From the NCBI GenBank assembly GCA_016188005.1, contig JACPIQ010000056.1:1-64000 (forward strand): a stretch of 64,000 nucleotides of DNA, written 5' to 3'. A program made the position numbers and the translations under genes. This DNA is from Candidatus Rokuibacteriota bacterium (GTDB lineage: Bacteria; Methylomirabilota; Methylomirabilia; Rokubacteriales; CSP1-6). Shown here piece after piece: positions 34,022 to 43,337 of the stretch; positions within the stretch are counted from its first letter, which is position 1, and each line of letters begins with the position of its first letter. The notes beneath the pieces are model-generated. The model saw only the letters and a program-made list of their open reading frames with translations. It was not told where the DNA came from and searched no databases.

Positions 34022-35419
34022 CTAATAGGCGTTCCGGTCGAAGAGGACGCGCAGCACCGTGAGCCCGATGATCTTGAGGTCGAACCAGAACGACCAGCGC
34101 TCGATGTACTCGAGATCCAGCGCGATCCGCTTCTCGAGGGAGGTGTTGCCACGCAGCCCATTGACCTGGGCCCAGCCCGTGATGCCCGACTTGACCTTGT
34201 GGCGGAGCATGTAGTGGGGCACCGTCTGCCTGAACCGCTCGACGAACACCGGACGCTCGGGCCGCGGCCCCACCACACTCATCTCCCCCCGGAGCACGTT
34301 GAGGAACTGGGGGAGCTCGTCGATGCTGAAGCGCCGGAGCAGGGCCCCGAGCGGGGTCCGCCGCGGGTCGGCCGCCTGAGCCCAGACCGGCCCGGATTCC
34401 TGTTCCGCGGCCACCCGCATCGTGCGGAACTTGAGCATCCCGAAGCGCTGGCCGTCGAGCCCCATGCGCTCCTGGCGGAAGAGGACCGGTCCCCGCGACG
34501 TGACCCGGACCAGGCCCGCGACGGCGAGCAGGACGGGTGACAGGAGCGCCAGCGCGGCCCCGGCGAAGCCGATGTCGAAGGCGCGCTTGGCCACCTGGCT
34601 CCAGCCGTGCAACGGCGAGTCGCGCAGGTGGACGAAGGGGATCCCATCGAACTCCTCCACGCCCCCGCGGAGCGAGGTGAAGCGGAAGAGGTCGGGCACC
34701 ACGTGGATCGCCACGGGCTCGTCGCCAATGGCGTCGAGGAGCCCCGGCAGCCGCGCGTAGTCCTCGTGGGCCAGCGCGAGGATGACGTGATCCACGTCGC
34801 GCGCCCCGAGGATGGCGCCCAGGTCCGCGTAACCGCCGAGCCACGGCACGCCCGCGCGCCCCTCCTTCTGGTCGCCCACGATCCCCATCACCTGGATGCC
34901 CACGTCCGGGCGCGCGCGCAGCCGCTCGATGACCGTGCCCCCCAGCTCGCCGCTGCCCACCACGAGCGCGAAGCGCTGGTTGTAGCCCTGGCGCCGAGCG
35001 AAGCGCAGGGCCTCGCGAAACACGGAGCGGGCGATGGAGACGGCGGCGATGGAGAAGAGCCAGAAGTAGACGATGACCACGCGGGAGTAGTCGTACTCCC
35101 GGAAGAAGAACGTCATGACGGCCACCAGCACCAGGGCCGCCACGGACGAGGCCTTGGCCACGTCGGCCACCTCGGACAGCCGCGAGCCGATGCGCCGGGG
35201 CCGGTAGAGGTCGAAGGCGCGGAAGGAGATACCCCACACGACGAGGATGGGCACCACCATGAGGAGGTAGGGGCCAAGAGGCGGCACCTCCTGGTGGCGC
35301 AGCGGCGGGCCGGCGAGGTAGAAGCGGGTGAGGTAGGCCAGGAACCAGCAGCCGAGGACGACGAGGAGATCCCCTGCCAGCGTGACCTGCTCGAGGAGCC
35401 GCGAGTGGGCCTTCAGCAC
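34022..35419 (-). CDS. Undecaprenyl-phosphate sugar phosphotransferase (WbaP/WcaJ type)
   Basis: 465 residues, polyprenyl glycosylphosphotransferase that puts the first sugar-1-phosphate on undecaprenyl phosphate. Four N-terminal TM helices to ~130, a Rossmann-like region (FALVVGSGELGGTVIERL, ~150), then the catalytic bacterial sugar transferase domain from KRAFDIGFAGAAL (~278): FRQERMGLDGQRFGMLKFRT, DELPQFLNVLRGEMSVVGPR, SGITGWAQVNGLRG, ending DRNAY. GTG start 35417-35419 overlaps the upstream GT4 gene by 7 bp. The sugar is likely glucose, galactose or a HexNAc; sequence alone does not decide. Confidence 0.92.
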   Translation of the reverse strand: MLKAHSRLLEQVTLAGDLLVVLGCWFLAYLTRFYLAGPPLRHQEVPPLGPYLLMVVPILVVWGISFRAFDLYRPRRIGSRLSEVADVAKASSVAALVLVAVMTFFFREYDYSRVVIVYFWLFSIAAVSIARSVFREALRFARRQGYNQRFALVVGSGELGGTVIERLRARPDVGIQVMGIVGDQKEGRAGVPWLGGYADLGAILGARDVDHVILALAHEDYARLPGLLDAIGDEPVAIHVVPDLFRFTSLRGGVEEFDGIPFVHLRDSPLHGWSQVAKRAFDIGFAGAALALLSPVLLAVAGLVRVTSRGPVLFRQERMGLDGQRFGMLKFRTMRVAAEQESGPVWAQAADPRRTPLGALLRRFSIDELPQFLNVLRGEMSVVGPRPERPVFVERFRQTVPHYMLRHKVKSGITGWAQVNGLRGNTSLEKRIALDLEYIERWSFWFDLKIIGLTVLRVLFDRNAY

Positions 35420-36531
35420 GGGAGGCGCTCCGACATCCGCGCCCGGAGGTAGGTCTCGACACGCTCCTTGAAGAGCGGCCGGTCGAAGGCCTCGGCGCGG
35501 CGGCGGAGGGCCTTGGGCTCGAACTGGTGATCCTCCCACTCGAAGCGCTCGATGGCGCCGGCCAGGTCGTCCACCGTCTGGCGCTCGAAGAAGAGGCCCG
35601 TGGGAGGCTCGGGGCCTCCGGGCGGGACGACGGTCTCCAGCACCCCCCCCGCGCCCAGCGCGATGACCGGCCTCCCCGAGGCCATGGCCTCGAGCGGCGT
35701 GATGCCGAAGTCCTCGAGGGTCGGGAAGAGGAGGGCCCGGCAGCGCGCGAGCAGACCCGCCACCTCCGCGTCGTCCCGCCAGCCCAGGAGCTCCACCGTG
35801 GGCCCCGCGAGCCGGCGGAGCCGCGCCTCCTCGGGGCCCGTCCCCACCACCACGAGACGGCGCCCGAGCCGCCCCGCTGCCTCCACGGCCAGGTCCACGC
35901 GCTTGTAGGGCGTCAGCGCGGAGACGACCAGGTAGAAGTCGCCCGGGGGCTCGTCCGGGTGAAAGCGCGCCACGTCCACCGGCGGATAGATCACGTCGGC
36001 GTCGCGGCCATAGGCGCGGCGGATGCGGCCGGCGATGAAACGGGAGATGGCCACGAAATGATGGACGCCGGCAGCCGTGCGCCGGTCCCACCGGCGGAGC
36101 CAGGCTGCGAGCGCCGGCATCAGCGCGCGGGTGACGGGCCCCGCCCGCCGGCCGAAATAGTCGTCGTAGAGATCCCAGACGTAGCGCATGGGCGTGTAGC
36201 AGTAGCAGACGTGGAGCGCCCCCGCCGGGACGCGCACGCCCTTGGCGACGGCGTGGCTTCCAGAGAGGATCAGATCGTAGCCGCGAAGGTCGAGGCTCCG
36301 GATGGCCGCGGGGAAGAGGGGGAGGTACGCGCGGTAGCGCTGGCGCGCCCCGGGCAGCCGCTGGACGAAGGAGGTGACCACGCGGCGGCGCTCGATGATG
36401 GGCGACACCGAGCCCGGGACGTGCAGCAGCGTGAACAGGTCGGCGTCGGGGAAGAGCTCGCAGAACACCTCGAGGCAGCGCTCCCCGCCCCGCATCCCGG
36501 TCAGCCAGTCGTGGATCAGCGCCACTCTCAT
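35413..36531 (-). CDS. GT4 glycosyltransferase (WbaZ-like)
   Basis: 372 residues, GT-B. MRVALIHDWLTGMRGGERCL at the start; YTPMRYVWDLYDDYFG; ALTPYKRVDLAVEAAGRLGR in the nucleotide half; EX7E-type EDFGITPLEAMASGRPVIAL. The N-terminal pattern fits mannosyl/rhamnosyltransferases that use GDP- or dTDP-sugars. Overlaps the phosphotransferase gene, suggesting it adds one of the first sugars after the initiating one. Confidence 0.88.
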   Translation of the reverse strand: MRVALIHDWLTGMRGGERCLEVFCELFPDADLFTLLHVPGSVSPIIERRRVVTSFVQRLPGARQRYRAYLPLFPAAIRSLDLRGYDLILSGSHAVAKGVRVPAGALHVCYCYTPMRYVWDLYDDYFGRRAGPVTRALMPALAAWLRRWDRRTAAGVHHFVAISRFIAGRIRRAYGRDADVIYPPVDVARFHPDEPPGDFYLVVSALTPYKRVDLAVEAAGRLGRRLVVVGTGPEEARLRRLAGPTVELLGWRDDAEVAGLLARCRALLFPTLEDFGITPLEAMASGRPVIALGAGGVLETVVPPGGPEPPTGLFFERQTVDDLAGAIERFEWEDHQFEPKALRRRAEAFDRPLFKERVETYLRARMSERLPC

Positions 36532-36553
36532 GGCCGCCCCCGGGCCCGGGAGC

Positions 36554-37522
36554 TCAGCGCGGCGAAGGAGGGGTCCGCCGGCGCCAGTAGTCGAGGAGGT
36601 CGCTGAGCGTCTGCTCGAAGGGGATCTCCACCTTCCAGCCCGTGGCCTTGTGCATCCTGGAGGGATCGCCCTCGAGCACCATGACGTCGGAGGGGCGGAG
36701 CCGCGCGGGATCGGTCTCGACCTGGATCCCCTTCACCGTGGACTGATCGAGGAGGAAGTCGAGCACCTGCTGGATGGCCCAGGTGCGCCCCGAGCAGAGG
36801 TTGTAGACCTCGCCGGGCTCGCCGTGCTCCAGGAGCAGCCAGTAGCCGCGCACGATGTCGCGCACGTCGGAGTAGTCGCGGCGCGGCTTGAGGTCGCCCA
36901 CGTGGATGACGGCCTCTCGCAGCCCCGCCTCGATCTCGGCCACCTGTTTGGCGAAGTTGGAGGTCACGAAGACATCGCCTCGACGCGGCCCCTCGTGGTT
37001 GAAGGCGCGGCTCCTGATGATGGGCAAGCCGTAGCTCTTGAAGTACTGGTACCCCATCGTATCCTGGGTCACCTTGCTCACGGCGTACGGCGACAGCGGC
37101 CGCAGCGGATTGCTCTCCTTGATGGGGAGCTCCTCCGGGTAGCAGAGGCCGTACTCCTCGCTGCTGCCGACGACGAGGAGGCGGGGGCAGATCTTGAGCC
37201 CCCGGATGGCCTCGAGCAGGTTCACCTGCGAGAGGATGTTGATGCTCAGCGTCTCCGCCGGCGCCTGCCAGGAGGCCCCCACGAAGCTCTGGGCGGCGAG
37301 GTGGACCACGTAGTCGGGCTGGGCGGTCTCCAGGAGCCCGCGCACGGAGGAGAGATCACGCAGGTCCGACTCGATCAGGGTGATCTTCGATCGCAGGTGG
37401 TCGATGTTCTCCGTCTTGCTCCGCCAGCGGGCCGACCCGAACACCTGGGCGCCGCGGGCCAGGGCGAACTCGGTCATGTGGCTGCCGACGAACCCCGTGA
37501 TTCCGGTGATCAGTACTCGCAT
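36554..37522 (-). CDS. GDP-mannose 4,6-dehydratase-like SDR
   Basis: 322 residues, extended SDR. NAD motif TGITGFVGSH (7-15); catalytic SSEEYG (120-125), Tyr146 and Lys150 in SPYAVSK; and the GMD-like blocks FNHEGPRRGDVFVTSNFAKQ and RDYSDVRDIVRGYW. Probably makes GDP-4-keto-6-deoxymannose for rhamnose-, fucose- or perosamine-type sugars; an RMD-type reductase or epimerase role is possible because it is shorter than usual GMD. It is preceded by a possible promoter in the gap after the GT4 gene. Confidence 0.8.
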   Translation of the reverse strand: MRVLITGITGFVGSHMTEFALARGAQVFGSARWRSKTENIDHLRSKITLIESDLRDLSSVRGLLETAQPDYVVHLAAQSFVGASWQAPAETLSINILSQVNLLEAIRGLKICPRLLVVGSSEEYGLCYPEELPIKESNPLRPLSPYAVSKVTQDTMGYQYFKSYGLPIIRSRAFNHEGPRRGDVFVTSNFAKQVAEIEAGLREAVIHVGDLKPRRDYSDVRDIVRGYWLLLEHGEPGEVYNLCSGRTWAIQQVLDFLLDQSTVKGIQVETDPARLRPSDVMVLEGDPSRMHKATGWKVEIPFEQTLSDLLDYWRRRTPPSPR

Positions 37523-37578
37523 CCGTCTCAGTCTCCCGCCGCCCGGGCTGTCGCGAATCTCTGCGCGAAACGACCCGC

Positions 37579-37584
37579 ATTATA
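37579..37584 (-). promoter_or_regulatory. TATAAT -10 candidate before the GMD-like gene
   Basis: A perfect TATAAT on the minus strand overlaps the stop of the upstream GT4 gene, 57 bp before the GMD-like start, in otherwise very GC-rich sequence. No good -35 lies 16-18 bp upstream. Could give an internal promoter for the last four genes of the locus. Confidence 0.35.
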
Positions 37585-38737
37585 ACCTAGACGCGACGCA
37601 GTCGGACGCTGGAAAAGCCCGCAGGACCTCGCGGTAGAGCGTGGCGACCTCGGCCGCCATGCGATCGGCCGAGAAGTGCCTGGCCACGCGCGCCCGCCCC
37701 TCGGCCCCCATGACGCCTCTCCGCGCGTCGTCCCCCAGGAGCGCCCCCACCGCCGCGGCCAGCGCCCGCGGATCCCGCGCCGGCACCAGCAAGCCGGTCA
37801 CGCCCTCCTCGACCACATCGACATGCCCCGGCACCCGGGTGGCGACCACGGGAACCTCGCAGGCCATGGCCTCGAGGAGCGTCAGCGGCAGCCCCTCTCC
37901 GAGCGAGGCGGAGGCGTAGACATCCATGGCGGGCAGGCACCGCGCCGCGTCGGGAATGGCTCCGGCAAAGACCACCCGCCCGTGGACCCCGAGCGCGGCG
38001 GCGCGCGCCCGCAGCTCCCGCTCCCCGCCCCCCTGCCCCACGAGCAGGAGCGCCACCGACGGGAAGCGCGCGGCCAGCGCGGAGAGTCCCTCCAGCAGGA
38101 CGCCGAGCGCCTTCACCGGGTCGAAGCGGGCGATGGTGCCGATCACGAGCGCCCGGGGCGGGAGCCCGAGCGCCTCGCGGGTCAGCGGCCGCTCTCCGGC
38201 GAGGGCCCTCACCCGCGCCAGGTCGATCCCGTTGACGATCACCCGGGAGCGGTTCACGGGTGAGAGCCCGAGCGCTCTCGCCTCGCGCGCCTGACTCTCG
38301 GAGACATGGACGAGGGTGTGTGTGAGGCGCGCCAGCCCACGCTCGAGTGCGAGGTACCCCCAGCGCAGGCCCGGCGGGTACCCCGAGTAGTGCAGACCGT
38401 GAAAGGTGTGGATGGCCGGGATGCCTACCGCGCGGGCGCCGAGCCTGCCGTACAGCCCGGCGCCCTTGCCGTGGGAATGCACCAGCCGGATCCCGTGCCG
38501 GCGGACGAGGCGGACGACCGCGCTCAGGGCGCCCGGCGAGAGCCGGTCGGAGGCCACCTCCACCACGTGGGCTCCGAGCTGTCGAAACGTCTCCACGTAC
38601 GGGCCCCCGCCCGGCGTCCCGACGCTGACGGCGAACTCCGTCCGCGGCAGCCGCGCGATCACGTCGCGGACATGGGCAGGCCCACCGCCGAGCTCCGACG
38701 AGACGAGCAGCTCGAGCACCCGTATCGGGGCTGACAC
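37580..38737 (-). CDS. GT4 glycosyltransferase
   Basis: 385 residues. VLELLVSSELGGGPAHVRDV, VHSHGKGAGLYGRLGARAV, HTFHGLHYSG, nucleotide segment IGTIARFDPVKALGVLLEGL, EX7E-like LGEGLPLTLLEAMACEVPVV. A typical lipopolysaccharide/capsule retaining transferase; donor unknown. GTG start 38735-38737 lies one base after the GT2 stop (TGAGGTG). Confidence 0.88.
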   Translation of the reverse strand: MSAPIRVLELLVSSELGGGPAHVRDVIARLPRTEFAVSVGTPGGGPYVETFRQLGAHVVEVASDRLSPGALSAVVRLVRRHGIRLVHSHGKGAGLYGRLGARAVGIPAIHTFHGLHYSGYPPGLRWGYLALERGLARLTHTLVHVSESQAREARALGLSPVNRSRVIVNGIDLARVRALAGERPLTREALGLPPRALVIGTIARFDPVKALGVLLEGLSALAARFPSVALLLVGQGGGERELRARAAALGVHGRVVFAGAIPDAARCLPAMDVYASASLGEGLPLTLLEAMACEVPVVATRVPGHVDVVEEGVTGLLVPARDPRALAAAVGALLGDDARRGVMGAEGRARVARHFSADRMAAEVATLYREVLRAFPASDCVASRL

Positions 38738-38738
38738 C

Positions 38739-39533
38739 TCAGCGCCCCAGCGCCGCCCGCAGCCCGCGCCGCAGCGCCGCGGGCAGCGCGAGCGCCGCGG
38801 CCGGGCGCAGGGCGTGCACCGCGCAGCGCCAGGGATAGTCGCCGCGGCGGATCGCCTGCCAGCGCACCCGGGCCTCCGTGCGCAGGCGGTCTCCCTCCCG
38901 CTCGATCGAGACCCGGCCGGGCAAGAGCCGCCGGACCACGAGCACATCGCGCAGGTTGGCCATGCGGGTGGCGCGGCTCAGGCGCATCCACAGGTCGTAG
39001 TCCTGGGCCACCGGGAGCGTCTCGTCGTAGCCGCCTGCCCGCTCGCAGAGCCAGCGCCGCAGCATCACCGAGGAGTGGACGAAGGGGTTCTCGCGGATCA
39101 GCGCGCGCCGGAGGGCGGCATCGTCCTCCGGGGGGCGGACCACGCGCACCTCGCGTCCGGCGCCGTCCACCTCACGCGCCGCCGTCCCCAGGAGCCCCAC
39201 CTCCGGGTGGGCGTCGAGGAAGACGCGCTGGCGAGCCAGCCGTTCGGGCAGCGCGAGGTCATCGGCATCGAGCCGGGCCACGAGAGGGGCCCGGGCCAGC
39301 CCCAGCGCCCGGTTCAGCGCGGGCGTGAGCCCCCGGGGCTTCCCGCGCTCCAGCCTGAGCCTCGGATCGGGCACCGCCTCGAGGAGCCCGGGGGTCCCGT
39401 CGGTGGAGCCATCGTCGATCACGATGAGCTCCAGGTCTCCGGCGGTCTGGGTGAGCACGCTCTCGACCGCCTCCCGCACCCAGGGGGCGCCGTCCCGGAC
39501 GGCCATCAGCACCGATACCGCGGGCGCGCTCAC
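38739..39533 (-). CDS. GT2 family glycosyltransferase
   Basis: 264 residues, GT-A inverting transferase. VSVLMAVRDGAPWVREAVES, LIVIDDGSTDGTPGLLE, the metal-binding DXD in VARLDADDLALPERLARQ, and ENPFVHSSVMLRR, AQDYDLWMRLS (catalytic acidic residues). GTG start in a GTGA overlap with the methyltransferase stop upstream. Confidence 0.9.
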   Translation of the reverse strand: MSAPAVSVLMAVRDGAPWVREAVESVLTQTAGDLELIVIDDGSTDGTPGLLEAVPDPRLRLERGKPRGLTPALNRALGLARAPLVARLDADDLALPERLARQRVFLDAHPEVGLLGTAAREVDGAGREVRVVRPPEDDAALRRALIRENPFVHSSVMLRRWLCERAGGYDETLPVAQDYDLWMRLSRATRMANLRDVLVVRRLLPGRVSIEREGDRLRTEARVRWQAIRRGDYPWRCAVHALRPAAALALPAALRRGLRAALGR

Positions 39534-40402
39534 GCCGGGGCCCGCCGGGCCTCCAGGGCCAGCACCCGGGCCCAGTGCCTCACACCGGGCAGCCGTCCGA
39601 AGCGCCGCTCGAGGCGGAAGCGGCGCTCGGCATCCGGGGCGACCCGCCGGGAGCACGGGATCCAGTAGCCCGAGACGCGCACCCCGGTGAAGCCCGCTCC
39701 GCGGCACAGCCGGCCCAGCTCGCCGCGGGTGACGAAGTCGTGGGTCGCCCAGTTGCGCTCGTCGGTCCAGAACTCGCGCGCGTGATAGGTGGCCAGGTAC
39801 TTGCGGAAGAGGCGGGCGGCCCGGAGCAGATTGTGGTGGGGCTCGAGCAGGTAGAGCCGCCCCGCGGGCCTGAGCGCCCGGGCCAGCGTCGCGAAGACCT
39901 CGGGGCGCCGGTGGAAGTGGTGGAGGCTCTGGATGACCAGCGCCGAGTCGAAGGCGCCGGCGGCGACCCCGGCGGCCCAGGTCTCCGCGGTGGCGGTCAC
40001 CACCTCCACGTTGGCCAGCCCCTCCGCCCGGCAGCGCTCGCGCAGCAGGCGCGCGAGGTCGGGGACGGGCTCCACGGCGAGGACGCGCTCGGCCCGGCGG
40101 GCGATGAGCGCCGTGAAGTAGCCGCTGCCGGCCCCGAGCTCCAGTGCGCGGCCATAGCCCTCGGGAGCCCAGTGGGAAGCGACGAGGGGCTGCGCCGGGT
40201 ACTCGTGCTGTTCCGCCTCGGCGTAGCCGTGGATGCTGTCGTAGGCGGCGGCCCTCTCCCCGGAGTAGATCTCCTCGTTGAACGCGCGGTTGATCCGGTC
40301 GAGCCGCTCGCGCGAGGCGGGCGACAGGAGCGCGAGCTTGAGCGGATGGGGCAGCAGCAGGTACAGGAGATAGTTCCGCCGCCCGATCTCGATGCGGATC
40401 AC
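39530..40402 (-). CDS. SAM-dependent methyltransferase (class I) A
   Basis: 290 residues. An N-terminal ~80-residue extension, then SAM motif I ALELGAGSGYFTAL (ELGAGSG at 88-94), acidic loop VLAVEPVPDL, and motif LVIQSLHHFH. Likely O-methylates a sugar of the glycan, from context. GTG start in a GTGA overlap with the next methyltransferase upstream; the two run in tandem. Confidence 0.8.
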   Translation of the reverse strand: MIRIEIGRRNYLLYLLLPHPLKLALLSPASRERLDRINRAFNEEIYSGERAAAYDSIHGYAEAEQHEYPAQPLVASHWAPEGYGRALELGAGSGYFTALIARRAERVLAVEPVPDLARLLRERCRAEGLANVEVVTATAETWAAGVAAGAFDSALVIQSLHHFHRRPEVFATLARALRPAGRLYLLEPHHNLLRAARLFRKYLATYHAREFWTDERNWATHDFVTRGELGRLCRGAGFTGVRVSGYWIPCSRRVAPDAERRFRLERRFGRLPGVRHWARVLALEARRAPA

Positions 40403-41337
40403 CGCTTGCGGAACACGAGGTTGAAGTACGGGAGGGCCAGAGAGGGGCTCTGCCCCGCCGCCGCCAGGAGCGCGCAGCAGATGGCGAAGAGCGGGAGCAC
40501 GGCCCGCCGGGCGCGCGAGCGCGCGGTGTCGCGGAAGAAGCGCCAGCCGTAGCCCGCCGCCTCGGTGGCATCCTCGAGGCCGGCCCCGCCCGTCGAGGGC
40601 AGGCACTCACGGAGCGAGGCGTTGCGCCAGCCCGTCCCGTCCGCCGTGAACTCCTCGTAGGGCACCGCCCGGAACGTGCCGGCCCTGAGAGCCCGCGCGT
40701 AGCGGTACGCGAGCCCAGACGGCAGCCACTGCACCAGCGGCAGCCCCACCGAGTGCGTCTCGAGGGGAAAGAGCCGATTCGGCGTGTCCAGGATGGCGAT
40801 GTGGCCGCCGGGCGCGAGGACGCGGTAGTACTCGTCCACCTGCGCGCGCCGGGTGCGCACCGGCAGGTGCTCGATCACGCCGATGACGAGGACGAGGTCG
40901 AAGGCGCCATCGGCATACGCCAGGCGCTGCGTCTCGTCGTTGCCGAGGAGCGCGACCTCCCGGACCCGGCCGAGACCGAGCTCCTCGACCTTGGCGCGGA
41001 CCATGGCGACGAAGGCGGGATCCGTGTCGAAGGTCGCGATCCGGGCCACCTCGGGCTGCTCGGCCACGTACTCGGTGATGTGGCCGAAGGAGCAGCCGAC
41101 TTCGAGCACGGACAGGCCGCGGGCTCCGCGGCCCCGGAGGTAGCGGAACAGCGGCTCCAGGAAATGGCGGCCCCGGCTCTCCTTGAACGGGAAGTAGAGC
41201 GCCGCGCGGCGGGCCCCCTTGCGCTCGACGAGCATGCGCACGACGCGCTCGCTGTAGGCCGTGCTGTACTCGTGGCCGGCGACGGTGAGCACGCGCCGAT
41301 CGCCGAGGTCGCGGAGCCGGTAGTCGGGTTCGCTCAT
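40399..41337 (-). CDS. SAM-dependent methyltransferase (class I) B
   Basis: 312 residues. Motif I VLEVGCSFGHITEYVA (79-85 EVGCSFG), acidic Asp in IATFDTDPAFV, LVLVIGVIEHLPVRTR and LAPGGHIAILDTPNRLFPLE. A hydrophobic C-terminal segment (LPLFAICCALLAAAGQSPSL) could anchor it to the membrane. The ATG at 41335-41337 follows a 21-bp spacer carrying TATACT, a possible leaderless promoter. Confidence 0.82.
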   Translation of the reverse strand: MSEPDYRLRDLGDRRVLTVAGHEYSTAYSERVVRMLVERKGARRAALYFPFKESRGRHFLEPLFRYLRGRGARGLSVLEVGCSFGHITEYVAEQPEVARIATFDTDPAFVAMVRAKVEELGLGRVREVALLGNDETQRLAYADGAFDLVLVIGVIEHLPVRTRRAQVDEYYRVLAPGGHIAILDTPNRLFPLETHSVGLPLVQWLPSGLAYRYARALRAGTFRAVPYEEFTADGTGWRNASLRECLPSTGGAGLEDATEAAGYGWRFFRDTARSRARRAVLPLFAICCALLAAAGQSPSLALPYFNLVFRKR

Positions 41338-41344
41338 CCCTGGC

Positions 41345-41350
41345 AGTATA
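41345..41350 (-). promoter_or_regulatory. TATACT -10 candidate, leaderless start
   Basis: TATACT on the minus strand ends 7 nt before the ATG of methyltransferase B, so transcription would begin at or next to the start codon (leaderless mRNA). It sits in one of the few non-overlapping junctions of the locus. The -35 region is not convincing. Confidence 0.35.
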
Positions 41351-41358
41351 GCAACGGC

Positions 41359-42186
41359 TCAGCGGCGCGAAGGCTTGACCGCCACGGCGAGGATCATGTG
41401 GGCGAAGAGGCGCAGGGTGGGCGGCGCGTAGAGGAGGCCCCGGAGGATCCGCCCCACGGCGGCACGGACCCCCGGCGGAGGCGCTGGCGCGTGTGGGGGG
41501 CGGTGAGTGACCGGTGCTCCCACCCCTGCGGGGAGCCTGCGCTCCCGCCGCGTGACGCCGCGGAGCGCCTGCCGAAGCATGCGGGCGGGATCGTAGGGAT
41601 GGAAGGAGCGGACCTGGAACCCGCGCGCCTCGAGGAAGCGGCACACCTCGCCCCGCGTGAAGGCGAACTGGTAGAAGTCGCCACCCCGGGCGCGGCTCCG
41701 CCGCGCCTCGCGCGCCAGCCAGGGGCCGAGGAGCCGGCGCGCGCCATTCCAGTACGGGACCGACAGCAGGAGCGTTCCGCCCGGAGCGAGGACGCGGGCC
41801 GCCTCGGCGACGATGGCGTCGGGACCGCCGGGATCGTGCTCGACGACTCCCAGGGAGAGATACGCCCGCACCGCCCCGTCCCGGACGGCGAGCGCGCGAA
41901 GGTCCATCACGGCGAGCGGCGCGCCGGCGCGAACCCCCTGACGGAGCGCCTCGAGGCTCCAGTCGGCGCCGACCGCGGCCCGTCCGCGCGCCCTCAGGAG
42001 CAGCACGTACTGGCCGAGCCCGCAGCCCGCCTCCAGGAAACGGCCGTCGGCGGGCAGGTGGCGCTCGATGAGGCCGGTGAGGGGGGAGCGGACCGCGACA
42101 GCCAGGAGCTCCTCCACGGAGTGCCCGCCCCAGTGCTCGCTCCAGAACGCGGAGGTGGCCGAGCGCGAGTAGTAGGCCAGCGGCAC
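41359..42186 (-). CDS. SAM-dependent methyltransferase (class I) C
   Basis: 275 residues. FLEAGCGLGQYVLLL (52-58 motif I EAGCGLG), VGADWSLEAL, LSLGVVEHDPGGPDAI, LAPGGTLLLSVPYWN. Basic, proline-rich stretch at ~225-245, then a hydrophobic end (LFAHMILAVAVKPSRR). GTG start 42184-42186 lies two bases after the GT4 stop. Confidence 0.8.
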   Translation of the reverse strand: MPLAYYSRSATSAFWSEHWGGHSVEELLAVAVRSPLTGLIERHLPADGRFLEAGCGLGQYVLLLRARGRAAVGADWSLEALRQGVRAGAPLAVMDLRALAVRDGAVRAYLSLGVVEHDPGGPDAIVAEAARVLAPGGTLLLSVPYWNGARRLLGPWLAREARRSRARGGDFYQFAFTRGEVCRFLEARGFQVRSFHPYDPARMLRQALRGVTRRERRLPAGVGAPVTHRPPHAPAPPPGVRAAVGRILRGLLYAPPTLRLFAHMILAVAVKPSRR

Positions 42187-42188
42187 CC

Positions 42189-43337
42189 CTAGCGCCTCCC
42201 CCGCCCCACGTCCTCGAGGAGCGCGATCTCCCGCGCCACGAGGGCCGGGAGACCGTAGCGCTCCTCGATGAGCGCGCGGGCAGCGCTCGCCAGCGAGGCC
42301 GCGAGCCCGGGCTCGGTGAGCACCCGGACGAGGCAGGAGGAGAGCGCCTCTGGGCTCCGCGGATCGAACAGGAGCCCGGTCTTCTCGTGGGTGACGATCG
42401 ACCGATTCCCCTCGCAGTCGGACGCCACGCAGGGCAGCCCGCAGGCCATGGCCTCGAGGAGCACCTTCGGGTGGCCCTCGGTGAACGAGGCCAGGACGAA
42501 CGCGTCGGCCGACGCGTAGATCTCGGGCAGCGTCCTCTGGTCCATCACGCCCAGGAACTGCACGTCAGCGCGAAGCTCCCTTGCCAGAGCCTCGAGCTCG
42601 TCCTTCTGAGGCCCGGCACCAACGGTGACGAGCTGGACCCCGGCTCCGTGCTGGGCCTGGATCGCGGCGCCGGCCGGCTTGGTCGCCCACACCAGCGTCT
42701 CCAGGTTCTTCTCTTCAGACAGGCGCCCGACGTAGAGGATCCGTCGAGGCGCTCCCGGCGGGCGTCCCGCGCGGTCCCCGCGAAAGGCGAAGAGCCCGGT
42801 GTCGACCCCGTTGGGGATCAGCTCCACCCGCCGCGCGCCCAGCGACAGCGCGCGCGCGCGCAGCGCCTCGGTGGTGGCGATCACGGCGGCAGCGCGCCTG
42901 AGCCCCCGGCGCTCCACGACCGCCTTGACCCAGCGCTTCGGGCCCGGGCGGGAGAGGCGGCCATAGGAGAAGCCATAGGTCGTGACATAGGGGATGCCGA
43001 AGCGACGGCGTGCGGCCAGCGCCGGGATCACGCCCGTGATCTGGAACACCCTCAGGACGTCGCACTGGCGGAACTCGGTGGCATGGGCGCGCGTCATCGC
43101 CAGGGCCCGCCGGCCCCGCCACAGGGGTCGTGGGGACGCGAGCACCGTCACGCGCGCCAGCAGCTCCGGATCGTCGGTGAACTCGGCCAGGGATTCCGGC
43201 AGATAGCTGAAGTAGTAGAGACCGTCGAAGGCCCGCGCATAGGGACGCAGGTAGCCGTCGACGAGCCGGGACTGCTGGCCCGTCGTCGCCAGCTCGCGGA
43301 TGCCGCCGCCGAGGGCAGGCAGGAGCCCGACCCGCAT
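42189..43337 (-). CDS. GT4 glycosyltransferase
   Basis: 382 residues. MRVGLLPALGGGIRELATTG, then PYVTTYGFSYGRLSRPGPKR, ELIPNGVDTGLFAF, ILYVGRLSEEKNLETLVWAT with Arg and Lys intact, and EX7E-type SFTEGHPKVLLEAMACGLPC. ATG 43335-43337 overlaps the stop of methyltransferase D by one base (TGATG). Confidence 0.88.
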   Translation of the reverse strand: MRVGLLPALGGGIRELATTGQQSRLVDGYLRPYARAFDGLYYFSYLPESLAEFTDDPELLARVTVLASPRPLWRGRRALAMTRAHATEFRQCDVLRVFQITGVIPALAARRRFGIPYVTTYGFSYGRLSRPGPKRWVKAVVERRGLRRAAAVIATTEALRARALSLGARRVELIPNGVDTGLFAFRGDRAGRPPGAPRRILYVGRLSEEKNLETLVWATKPAGAAIQAQHGAGVQLVTVGAGPQKDELEALARELRADVQFLGVMDQRTLPEIYASADAFVLASFTEGHPKVLLEAMACGLPCVASDCEGNRSIVTHEKTGLLFDPRSPEALSSCLVRVLTEPGLAASLASAARALIEERYGLPALVAREIALLEDVGRGRR

